From CABMGO01 sp964408125 (lineage in GTDB: Archaea; Nanobdellota; Nanobdellia; Pacearchaeales; GW2011-AR1): DNA of 13,458 nt. The notes below the pieces were generated by a model. That model did not search any database, was not told where the DNA came from, and was given only the letters and a program-made list of their open reading frames with translations. The stretch is from contig CAYOYC010000019.1 of NCBI GenBank assembly GCA_964408125.1, positions 1-13,458 of the forward strand. Direction: 5' to 3'. The translations under genes and the position numbers were made by a program. Below are positions 1-6,942 of this stretch, in pieces (the first letter of the stretch is position 1; each line of letters starts with the position of its first letter).

Positions 1-359
1 GTCACGCTTGCGCGCATTGCAGAAGATTCATAGCTGCTGCACTCCGTAGAGCTGGAAATAGTGTCTCAGATTTCCTCTCAGGGCGACTCCGCTAAGAGCC
101 CTTACTGATCATTGCCTTGGTGGGCCTTTACCCCGCCAACTAGCTAATCAGCCGCAGTCTCATCCTTAAGCGCGAATTTGAAAGTATCTTCTTTCCAGAG
201 AGAAACTTCTATCATGTATTACTCTCAGTTTCCCGAGGATATCCATGACTTAAGGTTAGATTAACTACGTGTTGCTGAGCAGTACGCCGACTTATCGTCA
301 GACTTGCATGCCTTATCTCGAACCAAATAGCCGCAACCTCCAGCAGGATAAACTGGAAT
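1..359 (-). rRNA. 16S ribosomal RNA, 5' part (3' part cut by window edge)
   Basis: The minus strand starts with ATTCCAGTTTATCCTGCTGG, the archaeal form of the 16S 5' end, and runs through recognisable conserved blocks: GGCATGCAAG, the GCCCACCAAGGC segment with the following helix, and the ACGGAGTGCAGCAG block, up to roughly E. coli position 370, where the window stops. The mature 5' end is placed at 359 by similarity to archaeal ATTCCGG starts. The first 20 nt differ from the usual archaeal sequence at three places, two of which form a compensatory pair (A5 and U17 counted from TTCC). No 23S, 5S or tRNA is visible here, but anything downstream of 16S lies outside the window. Confidence 0.97.
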
Positions 360-524
360 TAAACTTATATTTATTTAATTTAATAACAAACCTAAGCTTT
401 AACGTAAGAAAGTTTAATCACGTTAAATAAACAAGATCTATCCAACAAAAAATATTATTTTTTGTCTAGTCATTAATTTTTCACTCATGAAAATATTAGA
501 CTATAAAACTACTAGAAATTGACG

Positions 525-535
525 TATATATAAAA
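525..535 (-). promoter_or_regulatory. TATA box, probable 16S rRNA promoter
   Basis: The minus strand reads TTTTATATATA here. A start site about 25 nt downstream, near 500-504, would give a pre-16S leader of roughly 140 nt carrying two inverted repeats. It is the closest strong TATA element in the right direction upstream of 16S. Confidence 0.6.
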
Positions 536-609
536 TCACTAGAATTGGCCAACATCACACCCTATTCTTGATAAGGCGCTCATTCTAGCTCCAATAAAAA
601 TAATTGAAG

Positions 610-630
610 CTTTGGATTTAATGTCCAAAG
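610..630 (-). terminator. Hairpin with T-rich tail after the methyltransferase gene
   Basis: CTTTGGA (610-616) pairs with TCCAAAG (624-630) around a 7-nt loop. On the minus strand it is followed by a T-rich stretch (near 594-605). It lies about 75 nt past the methyltransferase stop and before the 16S TATA box, so it may end that transcript. Archaeal termination depends mainly on T tracts, and the tail here is interrupted, so the call is weak. Confidence 0.35.
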
Positions 631-664
631 TTATCATTTTAGTATAATTATGGGTGAAAAGGTG

Positions 665-674
665 GTTTATAAAC
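665..674. promoter_or_regulatory. Palindromic TATA element GTTTATAAAC
   Basis: A perfect 10-nt palindrome with the form of a TATA box, 140 nt behind the box at 525-535. On the minus strand it could be a second, distal rRNA promoter or drive a short untranslated RNA ending before 16S. On the plus strand it would read into the 3' end of the methyltransferase gene as antisense. Which of these applies cannot be told from sequence. Confidence 0.4.
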
Positions 675-705
675 GTTTTGCTTTTTAGGTCATGTTTTCC
701 CGTCG

Positions 706-1824
706 TTAAAATTGAAATTTGGCCGCACAATACTTTCCTTTCTGTAAAATCTTTTTTGGGGAGATATTTTTTGACTTCAAAACTTGTTTTATTAGAGAAT
801 TTTTGCCACCTAGAATAAAATTTTTACAATTTTTAGATAACAATTCTAATTTTTCTGAGACTTCTTTAAAGTCTTCTTCTTGGGTGGACCAAACAACTAG
901 GTCTGTTTTATCCTCTATGAAATCACTATTTTCTGTTTTTAAATTGTTAAAATCGTTTTGGGATAGATTTTCTGCTGAAACCTTTAGTTGTAAAAGATCT
1001 CTAGAAATTAGTTTAATTTCTTTTGGTTTACAGATTTCTGATACGGCAACTGAGATCATTCCTTGATTTGGGTTTATTATGGATATTTTATTTAAATTTT
1101 TATTATCTAACAAGTCTATAATCAATTCTGTGATAAAATGCGGCGTGTCAAATTCCCGTAGAGCGTCTGTCGTTTTAAAATTTAGGCCCTTATTATCTAA
1201 ATTAATTTCTAGACTGTCTGTGTAATATGAAAAATCTTCTGGCACTATTTTTTTATTAAATTTTAAATGGTAAATAAAATAACCGTTTGCCTTATCTTTG
1301 AATTGCACCATTATGCTTTCATCTTTTAAGATTTCTTGCATTTCTTCATTCAATTCTTTAACGATAACCAAAGATAATACTCCGTTTTTTTCTAAAAACT
1401 CAGAAGATTTTTCTATAAAATATTTTAATCCGTTTTTTTCTAGCTTTGCTGGAAAGTTGCATATAATTAGATTAAATTTCTCTTTTATATTCTCAAAATC
1501 CAGCGAGGGCATTGCATCTATTTTTACATTGTTTAATTGTGCATTATGTTTTGTAAATTCTACTGCCAAAGAATCCCTATCTGCGCATAAAATTTCAGAA
1601 TTTTGATGTGATCTTTTCAAAAAAATTCCAATAATTCCGTAGCCGCAACCCAAATCTAATACTTTTTTATAGTTTAATTCAGAATTTTTCCTTAGAGAGT
1701 TTAATAACACTCTTGTCCCGTCGTCAATCTTTGCGAAACTAAACAACAACCTAGAACTATCTAATATTAATTTTTGTTTCTCAAAATTAAAGCTTATACG
1801 TTTATGAATTTGTGAATTTAGCAT
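706..1824 (-). CDS. RsmC/RlmG-like SAM-dependent methyltransferase with second degenerate domain
   Basis: A 372-residue protein in which residues 30-160 form a class I methyltransferase domain of the MTS (RsmC/RlmG) kind: a DDGTRVLL stretch before motif I, motif I VLDLGCGYGIIGI at 55-67, the acidic ADRD at 81-84, and NFPA at 123-126 in place of the NPPF catalytic motif. Family members methylate guanine N2 in rRNA; the exact target here is unknown. Residues 210-372 look like a second, decayed Rossmann domain (IINPNQGMISVA at 249-260, DLVVWSTQ at 308-315), so the active domain is first, the reverse of E. coli RsmC. The frame stays open to 1956 with a hydrophobic extension, but that would overlap the divergent gene. 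The ATG at 1824 lies about 26 nt from a TATA box, which fits a leaderless start. It sits directly upstream of the 16S gene on the same strand. Confidence 0.8.
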   Translation of the reverse strand: MLNSQIHKRISFNFEKQKLILDSSRLLFSFAKIDDGTRVLLNSLRKNSELNYKKVLDLGCGYGIIGIFLKRSHQNSEILCADRDSLAVEFTKHNAQLNNVKIDAMPSLDFENIKEKFNLIICNFPAKLEKNGLKYFIEKSSEFLEKNGVLSLVIVKELNEEMQEILKDESIMVQFKDKANGYFIYHLKFNKKIVPEDFSYYTDSLEINLDNKGLNFKTTDALREFDTPHFITELIIDLLDNKNLNKISIINPNQGMISVAVSEICKPKEIKLISRDLLQLKVSAENLSQNDFNNLKTENSDFIEDKTDLVVWSTQEEDFKEVSEKLELLSKNCKNFILGGKNSLIKQVLKSKNISPKKILQKGKYCAAKFQF

Positions 1825-1843
1825 ACTAAAATTAGTATTAATT

Positions 1844-1857
1844 GGTTTATAAAATAG
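1844..1857. promoter_or_regulatory. TATA box between divergent methyltransferase and GT2 genes
   Basis: GGTTTATAAAATAG contains TATA-like sequence on both strands. For the minus gene the box centre is about 26 nt from the ATG at 1824, predicting a leaderless mRNA. For the plus gene it would give a leader of about 24 nt. A second plus-strand candidate, CTTTTAAG at 1863-1870, would give a leader of about 7 nt. Confidence 0.6.
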
Positions 1858-1899
1858 TAAGGCTTTTAAGCAAGAAAGAATGTAAAGAAATACCATAAC

Positions 1900-3255
1900 A
1901 TGGCCGAATCCAATAAGAATAAAAAAGAAGATGAGGAGGACCCTGATGATATCCAAAACATGTTTGAAGAGGAAGTTAGAAAGCCTTATTACCGTATTGA
2001 CTATTTAGATAACTTTACGCTTACCCAAAATCGACTAAATGTTTCGATTATTATTCCTTCTCTTAATCGTTGTCCATACAACCCCCAGGGACTAAACGCT
2101 GAACTAAATCCCTTGGCGTGGGCCTTAACGTCTTGCTTAGTGCAGAGACCTTCCATAGCTGAAATCGTTGTTGTTGACGATTGTTCTTTAGATTATACTG
2201 CAAAAGTAGTTGAATCTTTTAAGAAAAAAGCTGAAGAACAAAAAGTAAAATTAATTTATGTAAGAAATAATAAGACGAAAGGCTATTCTGCGTCTGTTAA
2301 TGCGGGAGTTAATTTGGCTAATTCTAAATACCTATTTTTTGTTGATGATGATTCAATTGTGGCACCATATGCTACGTTTGGCGCGATTCTTACATATGAA
2401 TGGCTTAGACAAAAGAGTGTTAATATCGGAGCATTAAATTTGGCGCCTTATTCTCGGGCTTCAATTCCCAGAAGAACTATGTCAGAAACATTAATTGGAA
2501 ATTTAGATTTTGCAAGGGGAATTTTTTCTTCAAACAAGGATGCTTTTCCTTCTGAATATTTAAAAGAAAATTCGGATAAATTCATTCATCCAGACTATCA
2601 TATTCTTAGACCTATTCAGATAAGAAACTCTGGAGGGTACTTTCTTTGCACAAAGGATGTATTTACTCGAGTAGGGGGATTCCCCCTAACTATCTCTGAA
2701 AGATATATGGATACTGAATTTGGTTGCGCTTTATTAGAGAATGGGTATTCTGTTTATCTTTCGCCAGATCCGAAGTTCCATTGTGTTCATGGTTCTTATG
2801 GATTAAAAACTGGGCGAGTATTTACAGGCCCAGATTGGTTTAGATTAAGAGGAGGTGAAATTTCTCTCAAGAAAGCAATGGAGGTATGTGATCACCCGCA
2901 GGAAAATACTGGATGCAGAATTGATATTCATAGGGTTCTTTATAATTCTATTTTGTCATTTTTTTGTATGGCATATAAGAGAAATAATCGTGGTGCTATC
3001 AATTGGATAAAGAGGGTTTACAAAGAATTCGTGGAAAATGGAGATACCACTATTTTGAATGTTGATGCAAAAATTTCTCTTACAGAAAAAGAAAGAAAAG
3101 AAATGTGGAACAGCGCTCTTAAAAAGGGAATTGATTTTGTGGAAAAAACAGAAAAACAGAAACTTAAAAGCGTTAGAGAGCTGAAAGAAAAGCTAAAGAC
3201 TGAGGTAGTTGACAAAAATATACTTAATCTAATCTCCGAGGGATATTTAGAATGA
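1900..3255 (+). CDS. Family 2 glycosyltransferase (GT-A fold)
   Basis: A 451-residue soluble protein. After a charged, acidic N-terminal tail (residues 1-30) the GT-A fold begins with SIIIPSLNR at 49-57, followed by IVVVDDCS at 89-96 and the metal-binding FVDDDS at 147-152. A conserved SGGYFLCTKDVF stretch at 244-255 and YMDTEFG at 269-275 take the place of the acceptor-side acidic motif of GT2 enzymes. No membrane segment is visible. It should transfer a sugar from a nucleotide-activated donor to a surface glycan or protein-linked glycan; the sugar and acceptor cannot be read from sequence. The C-terminal quarter (about 370-440) is Lys/Glu-rich and probably helical. The stop overlaps the next start as ATGA, so the two glycosyltransferases are translationally coupled. 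Confidence 0.88.
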   Translation: MAESNKNKKEDEEDPDDIQNMFEEEVRKPYYRIDYLDNFTLTQNRLNVSIIIPSLNRCPYNPQGLNAELNPLAWALTSCLVQRPSIAEIVVVDDCSLDYTAKVVESFKKKAEEQKVKLIYVRNNKTKGYSASVNAGVNLANSKYLFFVDDDSIVAPYATFGAILTYEWLRQKSVNIGALNLAPYSRASIPRRTMSETLIGNLDFARGIFSSNKDAFPSEYLKENSDKFIHPDYHILRPIQIRNSGGYFLCTKDVFTRVGGFPLTISERYMDTEFGCALLENGYSVYLSPDPKFHCVHGSYGLKTGRVFTGPDWFRLRGGEISLKKAMEVCDHPQENTGCRIDIHRVLYNSILSFFCMAYKRNNRGAINWIKRVYKEFVENGDTTILNVDAKISLTEKERKEMWNSALKKGIDFVEKTEKQKLKSVRELKEKLKTEVVDKNILNLISEGYLE

Positions 3256-4349
3256 GAATTCTTATTTGTTCTACTTTATTTCCTGGCATGGCTGGTATCC
3301 CAAAATATGCTGCTGGCATTTCTAAGGAATTTTTGAAGCTCGGCCATAGTGTGGCTATTTTGTGCGAAAGAGAAGAAAACAAAAAACAATTTGAAAAAAT
3401 AGGGAAGATAGATGTTTTTAGACATAATATAACAGAAGATATTAAGAGAAATCTTGAACTCATTGAGGAAAGAGCAAGAAATATTAAAGGTGATTTTGAT
3501 TTAATTATCGTTTTATGGTATAAATATTTTAGACCAATTAAGAATGTTTTTCCCAGCGCAAAAAAAGTTTATATTGTACCATCTGTAAGAAAAATTGATA
3601 TCACTGTTTTGAATAAGCATCATCCTTTTTTAAAAAGGCATTATTATCATTTTATAAATAGATTTTCAATCAATCTTGAGAAAGAAGCTGTTTTCAAATC
3701 TGATAAGGTTATCGCGCTTGGCAATCAAATGAATGGACAGCTAAAAAAAAGTTATGGATTTTATGATGCGCAAATAGTAAACCCTGGAGTCGATAGAACA
3801 ATTTTCAAATTTAAAAAAAGAAAAAAAGAAAATATCTTCTTAATCGTTGCCAATCTAGATCCGCGTAAAGGGATTGACCGCGCCATCAATGTTGCGAATT
3901 TTCTAAAAAATGGAAAAATAAAGGTTTTGGGTGGTGGAAAGAGAATGGATTTGTACCAAAACAAGATAAATAATCTGAATGTAAATGATAGGATAATTTT
4001 AAATGGTCCGACCAAAGATGTTTGGAATGAAATGATAAAATCAAAGGCATTACTTATGACTTCTTATAGCGAGGGATTCCCTTTAATATTTCCGGAAGCG
4101 CTTTCTTCTGGATTGCCAATAATCGCTTTTCAACCAGATGGGAAAAATGTCATGAATGCTTCTGATGAAGTTGTGGTTTCTGGTAAAAATGGGTTTTTAG
4201 TAAAAACAGAAAAAGAAATGGCTAGAAAAATAGACTTATTAGCTAAAGACAGCTCTCTCCAGAGGAGGATGAGTGAAAATTCTTTGATTTCTTCGCAAAA
4301 ATTCTCTTGGAAAAACGTAGCTGAAAAGATAATAAAAATGAGTTTTTAA
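3252..4349 (+). CDS. Family 4 glycosyltransferase (GT-B fold)
   Basis: A 365-residue protein with the two Rossmann lobes of GT4 enzymes. The N-terminal lobe opens with MRILICSTLFPGMAGIPKYA, including the glycine-rich acceptor-side loop. The C-terminal lobe starts around residue 195 with LIVANLDPRKGIDRAI (197-212), then VLGGG at 225-229. The retaining-enzyme E-x7-E motif is intact, with E274 and E282 in SEGFPLIFPEAL. It likely adds a sugar from a nucleotide donor to a lipid-linked or surface glycan at the cytoplasmic face of the membrane. The 4-nt overlap with the GT2 gene indicates one operon. Its 3' end faces the next methyltransferase with only 4 nt between them. Confidence 0.9.
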   Translation: MRILICSTLFPGMAGIPKYAAGISKEFLKLGHSVAILCEREENKKQFEKIGKIDVFRHNITEDIKRNLELIEERARNIKGDFDLIIVLWYKYFRPIKNVFPSAKKVYIVPSVRKIDITVLNKHHPFLKRHYYHFINRFSINLEKEAVFKSDKVIALGNQMNGQLKKSYGFYDAQIVNPGVDRTIFKFKKRKKENIFLIVANLDPRKGIDRAINVANFLKNGKIKVLGGGKRMDLYQNKINNLNVNDRIILNGPTKDVWNEMIKSKALLMTSYSEGFPLIFPEALSSGLPIIAFQPDGKNVMNASDEVVVSGKNGFLVKTEKEMARKIDLLAKDSSLQRRMSENSLISSQKFSWKNVAEKIIKMSF

Positions 4350-4353
4350 GATT

Positions 4354-5181
4354 CTATTTTTGGGCCAAAATGACAAAACTATTTACAAAAGGATTTCCAG
4401 TCTTGATTATTCTCTCTGGCTTTTGATAGGTTGGAATGGCTGCATAGAACTCTATATTTCTAAAGCCTGCTTCATTTAATAATTTATTATAACCTCTTTT
4501 TGTATAAATATGCTCTCGAAAATCTTTATTCCGTTTTATTCTAGAAATAATATTTGCAAAAAATCTCGGCATTAGGTCTATAAATTTGATGGGAGCATGA
4601 CTTTTTTTACCTTTCATCCAGTCTAGTGCCACCCTGTTTTCTATAGAGATAACAAGAAATCCATTTTTCTTAATAAGGGTCTTTAAATTTTTTAAAACGT
4701 TTTTGTGGGTCAATAAAACTTTGCCTTGTGTGCCCACAGCCGTCCACTCCAAAACCCCATTTAAGACAACGAAGGCATATTCTTTTTTCTTAAGCGGAAT
4801 CGGCTCGCTTATGGGTGGGATTTGGCACAATTTGAGCTTTACACCTTCTTGCTTTGTACGATATTCAACAAATTTTAATGTTGATAGGCTAGTATCTACT
4901 CCGGTCACGTCAAATTTTCTTGCAAGTGCAGTGGTTAAAGCTCCTTGTCCCGAGCCCACATCGAGCACTTTTGTTTTTTTATTCATCCATGGAAACTTTT
5001 CTAATAAAAACTCCGATAGTTTTCCCCTCTTCTTCTCATTTATAACATAATCCCTCAAATATTCAGAATTATATCTTGCGATCACCGCCTTTTTCCAATC
5101 TTTTTTCGCAATCTTTAATATTGAATCATCTATTTCGTCCCACGTGTTATTATCTTTTTCTTTTCGTAAAATTGTTATCAT
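4354..5181 (-). CDS. Class I SAM-dependent methyltransferase, type 11-like
   Basis: A 275-residue protein. Motif I is VLDVGSGQG at residues 72-80, followed by VTGVDTS at 92-98 (acidic ribose-binding residue) and VVLNGVLEWT at 138-147, the region that replaces NPPY in small-molecule and glycan methyltransferases. The later VISIENRVAL is typical of type 11/12 methyltransferases, including those encoded among sugar and lipopolysaccharide genes. Lying tail to tail with two glycosyltransferases suggests methylation of a sugar or lipid intermediate, but this is inference. The ATG at 5181 has a CTTTTAAAAG box centred about 25 nt upstream, fitting a leaderless mRNA. The convergent gap to the GT4 gene is only 4 nt. 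Confidence 0.8.
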   Translation of the reverse strand: MITILRKEKDNNTWDEIDDSILKIAKKDWKKAVIARYNSEYLRDYVINEKKRGKLSEFLLEKFPWMNKKTKVLDVGSGQGALTTALARKFDVTGVDTSLSTLKFVEYRTKQEGVKLKLCQIPPISEPIPLKKKEYAFVVLNGVLEWTAVGTQGKVLLTHKNVLKNLKTLIKKNGFLVISIENRVALDWMKGKKSHAPIKFIDLMPRFFANIISRIKRNKDFREHIYTKRGYNKLLNEAGFRNIEFYAAIPTYQKPERIIKTGNPFVNSFVILAQK

Positions 5182-5185
5182 TAAA

Positions 5186-5210
5186 TTTATAAAGAAGCTT
5201 CTTTTAAAAG
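5186..5210. promoter_or_regulatory. Divergent promoter with central 14-nt palindrome
   Basis: TTTATAAAG (5186-5194) is centred about 28 nt before the plus-strand ATG at 5218, and CTTTTAAAAG (5201-5210) about 25 nt before the minus-strand ATG at 5181. Both genes are therefore predicted leaderless. The perfect palindrome AAAGAAGCTTCTTT (5191-5204) overlaps the inner edges of both boxes, in the place where BRE elements or an operator would sit. Confidence 0.6.
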
Positions 5211-5217
5211 AGTTTGT

Positions 5218-5718
5218 ATGGATTGTTTATTCTGCGAGTTTATTTCTGGAAAGAGAAAGTGCCATGATAATGTGTCTTTATATGGTAAGCGAAAAGCAGC
5301 AAGATTAAATTCAGTTTACGAAATTATAAATGTAATAGAAGATAAATATGCGTTTGCATTTCTTACCCCCCCGAATAATTTAAAAGAGCATGAATTAATT
5401 GTGATTCCCAAGAAGCATTGTGAATCTTTTGAAGACCTATCTAAGCCTCTTTTGACTGAATTAATCCTGGAAATTCAGAAAATTGTGCGAATTATAAGGC
5501 TGCATTATGGGGACTGCAAAATCCTCCTTAATAACGGTCTTGCTGCGGAGCAATATATCCCCCACGTTCATTTTCATTTAATAGTCAAAGATAAAAATCA
5601 AAACAATTTATGGAGGGGATTAAGACCTACTGAACATATGAAATTATCATTGGAAATTCAAAAGAAGCTAAAGAATAGGAATAGACTTGAATCTAAATCA
5701 AACGACTCTCCTTTGTGA
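5218..5718 (+). CDS. HIT-family nucleotide hydrolase/transferase
   Basis: A 166-residue protein carrying the histidine triad HVHFH at residues 116-120 within the wider YIPHVHFHLI context; the middle histidine (118) would be the nucleophile acting on the alpha-phosphate of a nucleotide substrate. The N terminus has CLFC (residues 3-6) as in zinc-binding HIT proteins, and ELIVIPKKH at 59-67 matches the usual strand before the triad. Such enzymes cleave AMP-lysine, Ap4A-like or nucleotidyl-sugar substrates; which applies here is unknown. The body is slightly longer than the usual 110-140 residues because of an N-terminal insertion (residues 12-35) and a basic C-terminal tail (146-166). The ATG follows a TATA box at leaderless spacing. 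Confidence 0.9.
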   Translation: MDCLFCEFISGKRKCHDNVSLYGKRKAARLNSVYEIINVIEDKYAFAFLTPPNNLKEHELIVIPKKHCESFEDLSKPLLTELILEIQKIVRIIRLHYGDCKILLNNGLAAEQYIPHVHFHLIVKDKNQNNLWRGLRPTEHMKLSLEIQKKLKNRNRLESKSNDSPL

Positions 5719-5837
5719 AAATGATCGAGTGCTAGGGTGCCTTCAGAAATTAATTCTTATAATTGGAAGTTCCTGACATGTGGTTTTCATTAAGAAATAT
5801 AATCAAGCCAGCGGGGCATTTGATATTAATGAATAGG

Positions 5838-5848
5838 CTTTTAAACCT
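5838..5848 (+). promoter_or_regulatory. TATA box for the small membrane protein gene
   Basis: CTTTTAAACCT is centred about 25 nt before the ATG at 5867, predicting a leaderless mRNA. The rest of the 148-nt gap (5719-5866) shows no gene that I can support. Confidence 0.55.
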
Positions 5849-5866
5849 TAAAAGAATTAATTATTT

Positions 5867-6421
5867 ATGGATTTATTTGAGAGCGCAAGCTCGAACATGG
5901 TTGTTCTGGAAATCTTCTTAGCTATTGTCATAATGCTTGCAGGAATTGTGATTGGCAAGGCAATATCTTATTTTATTACTAGAATTAGTGGCAAGCTTAA
6001 TTTGCAAAAGAGAATTCGGCCTAGTTTTCTTGGTTTAATTATTACTTTGGTCAGGTGGAGTATTTATATTGTATTTCTTAGCTGGGCCATTTCGCAGCTA
6101 CCACTTCCGGCCCTCACCAATATAATAACGAATGTGCTATTAATTATCCCGTCGATTATTGCTGCACTAACCATTCTTGTATTGGGATTCGTTGTTGCAA
6201 TTTACTTACGGGAAGTTGTTGAAGAAGCTGAGATAACTGGGTGGAAGTTCTTGTCTATGTATCTATTTTATTTTGTTATATTTATATCTGGTTTTTATTC
6301 ACTTAGAGTCGCGCTATTCGGGGCGGGTCCAGAAATCATAAATTATCTTGCTGTAATATTCTCAACTATTTTTGCTGTTTCTGTAGGTATATTGATTGTT
6401 TTAAAAAACATTAAGAACTAA
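5867..6421 (+). CDS. Multi-pass membrane protein resembling the MscS-associated TM-helix domain
   Basis: A 184-residue protein that is nearly all membrane segments: about residues 12-36, 52-75, 84-113, 127-148 and 156-180. The first segment with IVIMLAGIVIGKAISYFITRI resembles the conserved N-terminal transmembrane helix found in small-conductance mechanosensitive channel relatives, and the LPLPALTN loop before the third helix is also seen in such proteins. The soluble beta domain of MscS is absent, so a channel function is not established. The protein ends in KNIKN just inside the membrane. Its 3' end overlaps the convergent methyltransferase gene by 11 nt. A leaderless start is predicted from the upstream TATA box. 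Confidence 0.75.
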   Translation: MDLFESASSNMVVLEIFLAIVIMLAGIVIGKAISYFITRISGKLNLQKRIRPSFLGLIITLVRWSIYIVFLSWAISQLPLPALTNIITNVLLIIPSIIAALTILVLGFVVAIYLREVVEEAEITGWKFLSMYLFYFVIFISGFYSLRVALFGAGPEIINYLAVIFSTIFAVSVGILIVLKNIKN

Positions 6422-6941
6422 ATTCTAATATTAACAATTCCTCAAAAAAGAGTTTCTTCTTAACTAGTATTTTCGGCTTAAATTTGTTTATTCTTTCTAG
6501 GGGGGTTAATGATGAAACTAATAAGAGGATCCTTCCCTTATTTGTTAAATACTCTTTTGCCTGCTTAATGAACTTTAACGATATCTCGTCGCCATTTTTT
6601 CCACCAGTAGTAATTAGTTTTGAAGATTTGGGCTCATCTTCTACATCTGGAAGATACGGCGCGTTGAATGTTATCAAATCAAATTTTCTCTTCTTGGGAA
6701 TTTTCGAAAATAAATTTGACCGAATAGCCTTAAATCCTATGAGACGAGTAGCAGATACTGCAGATGGATTTATGTCCGCGCATAATACATTTTTTTTGTC
6801 AAAAGATTTAGAAATTGTTTTTGCCATAATCCCCGAGCCGCAGCCCATATCTAGGAAGGTAGTGGGTTTATTCTTTCTAACATAATTTTTCAAAAAGCTT
6901 GCAAAAAAGAAGGAGTCGTCTGATGGCTCATAAATTTCCAT
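6411..6941 (-). CDS. HemK2/Mtq2-like glutamine N5-methyltransferase (release factor type)
   Basis: A 176-residue single-domain methyltransferase. It opens with MEIYEPSDDSFFF, matching the YEP-x-x-DSF signature of archaeal and eukaryotic HemK2/Mtq2, which methylate the glutamine of the GGQ motif in class 1 release factor. Motif I is FLDMGCGSG (29-37), ADINPSAV follows at 55-62, and NAPYLP at 93-98 stands where NPPYLP is expected; the first proline is replaced by alanine. A start at 6950 would be TTG and would overlap the upstream gene, so I chose the ATG at 6941, one base after that gene's TAA. The two are almost certainly cotranscribed. The C terminus lacks any extra domain, as usual for the archaeal form. 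Confidence 0.85.
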   Translation of the reverse strand: MEIYEPSDDSFFFASFLKNYVRKNKPTTFLDMGCGSGIMAKTISKSFDKKNVLCADINPSAVSATRLIGFKAIRSNLFSKIPKKRKFDLITFNAPYLPDVEDEPKSSKLITTGGKNGDEISLKFIKQAKEYLTNKGRILLLVSSLTPLERINKFKPKILVKKKLFFEELLILEFSS

Positions 6942-6942
6942 T

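Larger units (their letters stand above)
359..705. other. 16S upstream region: promoter elements and inverted repeats, no convincing gene
   Basis: This 347-nt gap between the methyltransferase stop and the 16S 5' end holds no convincing gene. It contains two TATA-like boxes readable on the minus strand (525-535 and 665-674) and several inverted repeats: 398-405 with 420-427 (8 bp, 14-nt loop), 446-454 with 458-466 (9 bp, 3-nt loop), 539-545 with 582-588 (7 bp) and 610-616 with 624-630 (7 bp, 7-nt loop). The first two lie in the predicted pre-16S leader and may act in rRNA processing. A 63-codon open frame at 539-730 (minus) overlaps the methyltransferase end and has no recognisable features. 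Confidence 0.6.

Noticed and set aside
541..610. tRNA-like stretch on either strand
   Set aside because: No T-arm GTTCRANYC sequence, no consistent acceptor stem and no anticodon arm could be paired.
539..730. 63-codon open frame on the minus strand between the methyltransferase and 16S
   Set aside because: It overlaps the methyltransferase end, runs across inverted repeats up to the rRNA promoter, has no recognisable domain, and neither of its ATG codons lies at the leaderless spacing seen elsewhere.
1825..1956. N-terminal extension of the RsmC-like protein by 44 residues with a hydrophobic segment
   Set aside because: It would overlap the divergent GT2 gene by 57 nt and cross its promoter, and a membrane helix is not expected in this family. 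The TATA box at 1844-1857 fits the start at 1824.
5719..5866. C/D box guide RNA suggested by ATGATCG and CTGA
   Set aside because: The C box does not match RUGAUGA, no C'/D' pair could be found and no terminal stem joins the two.
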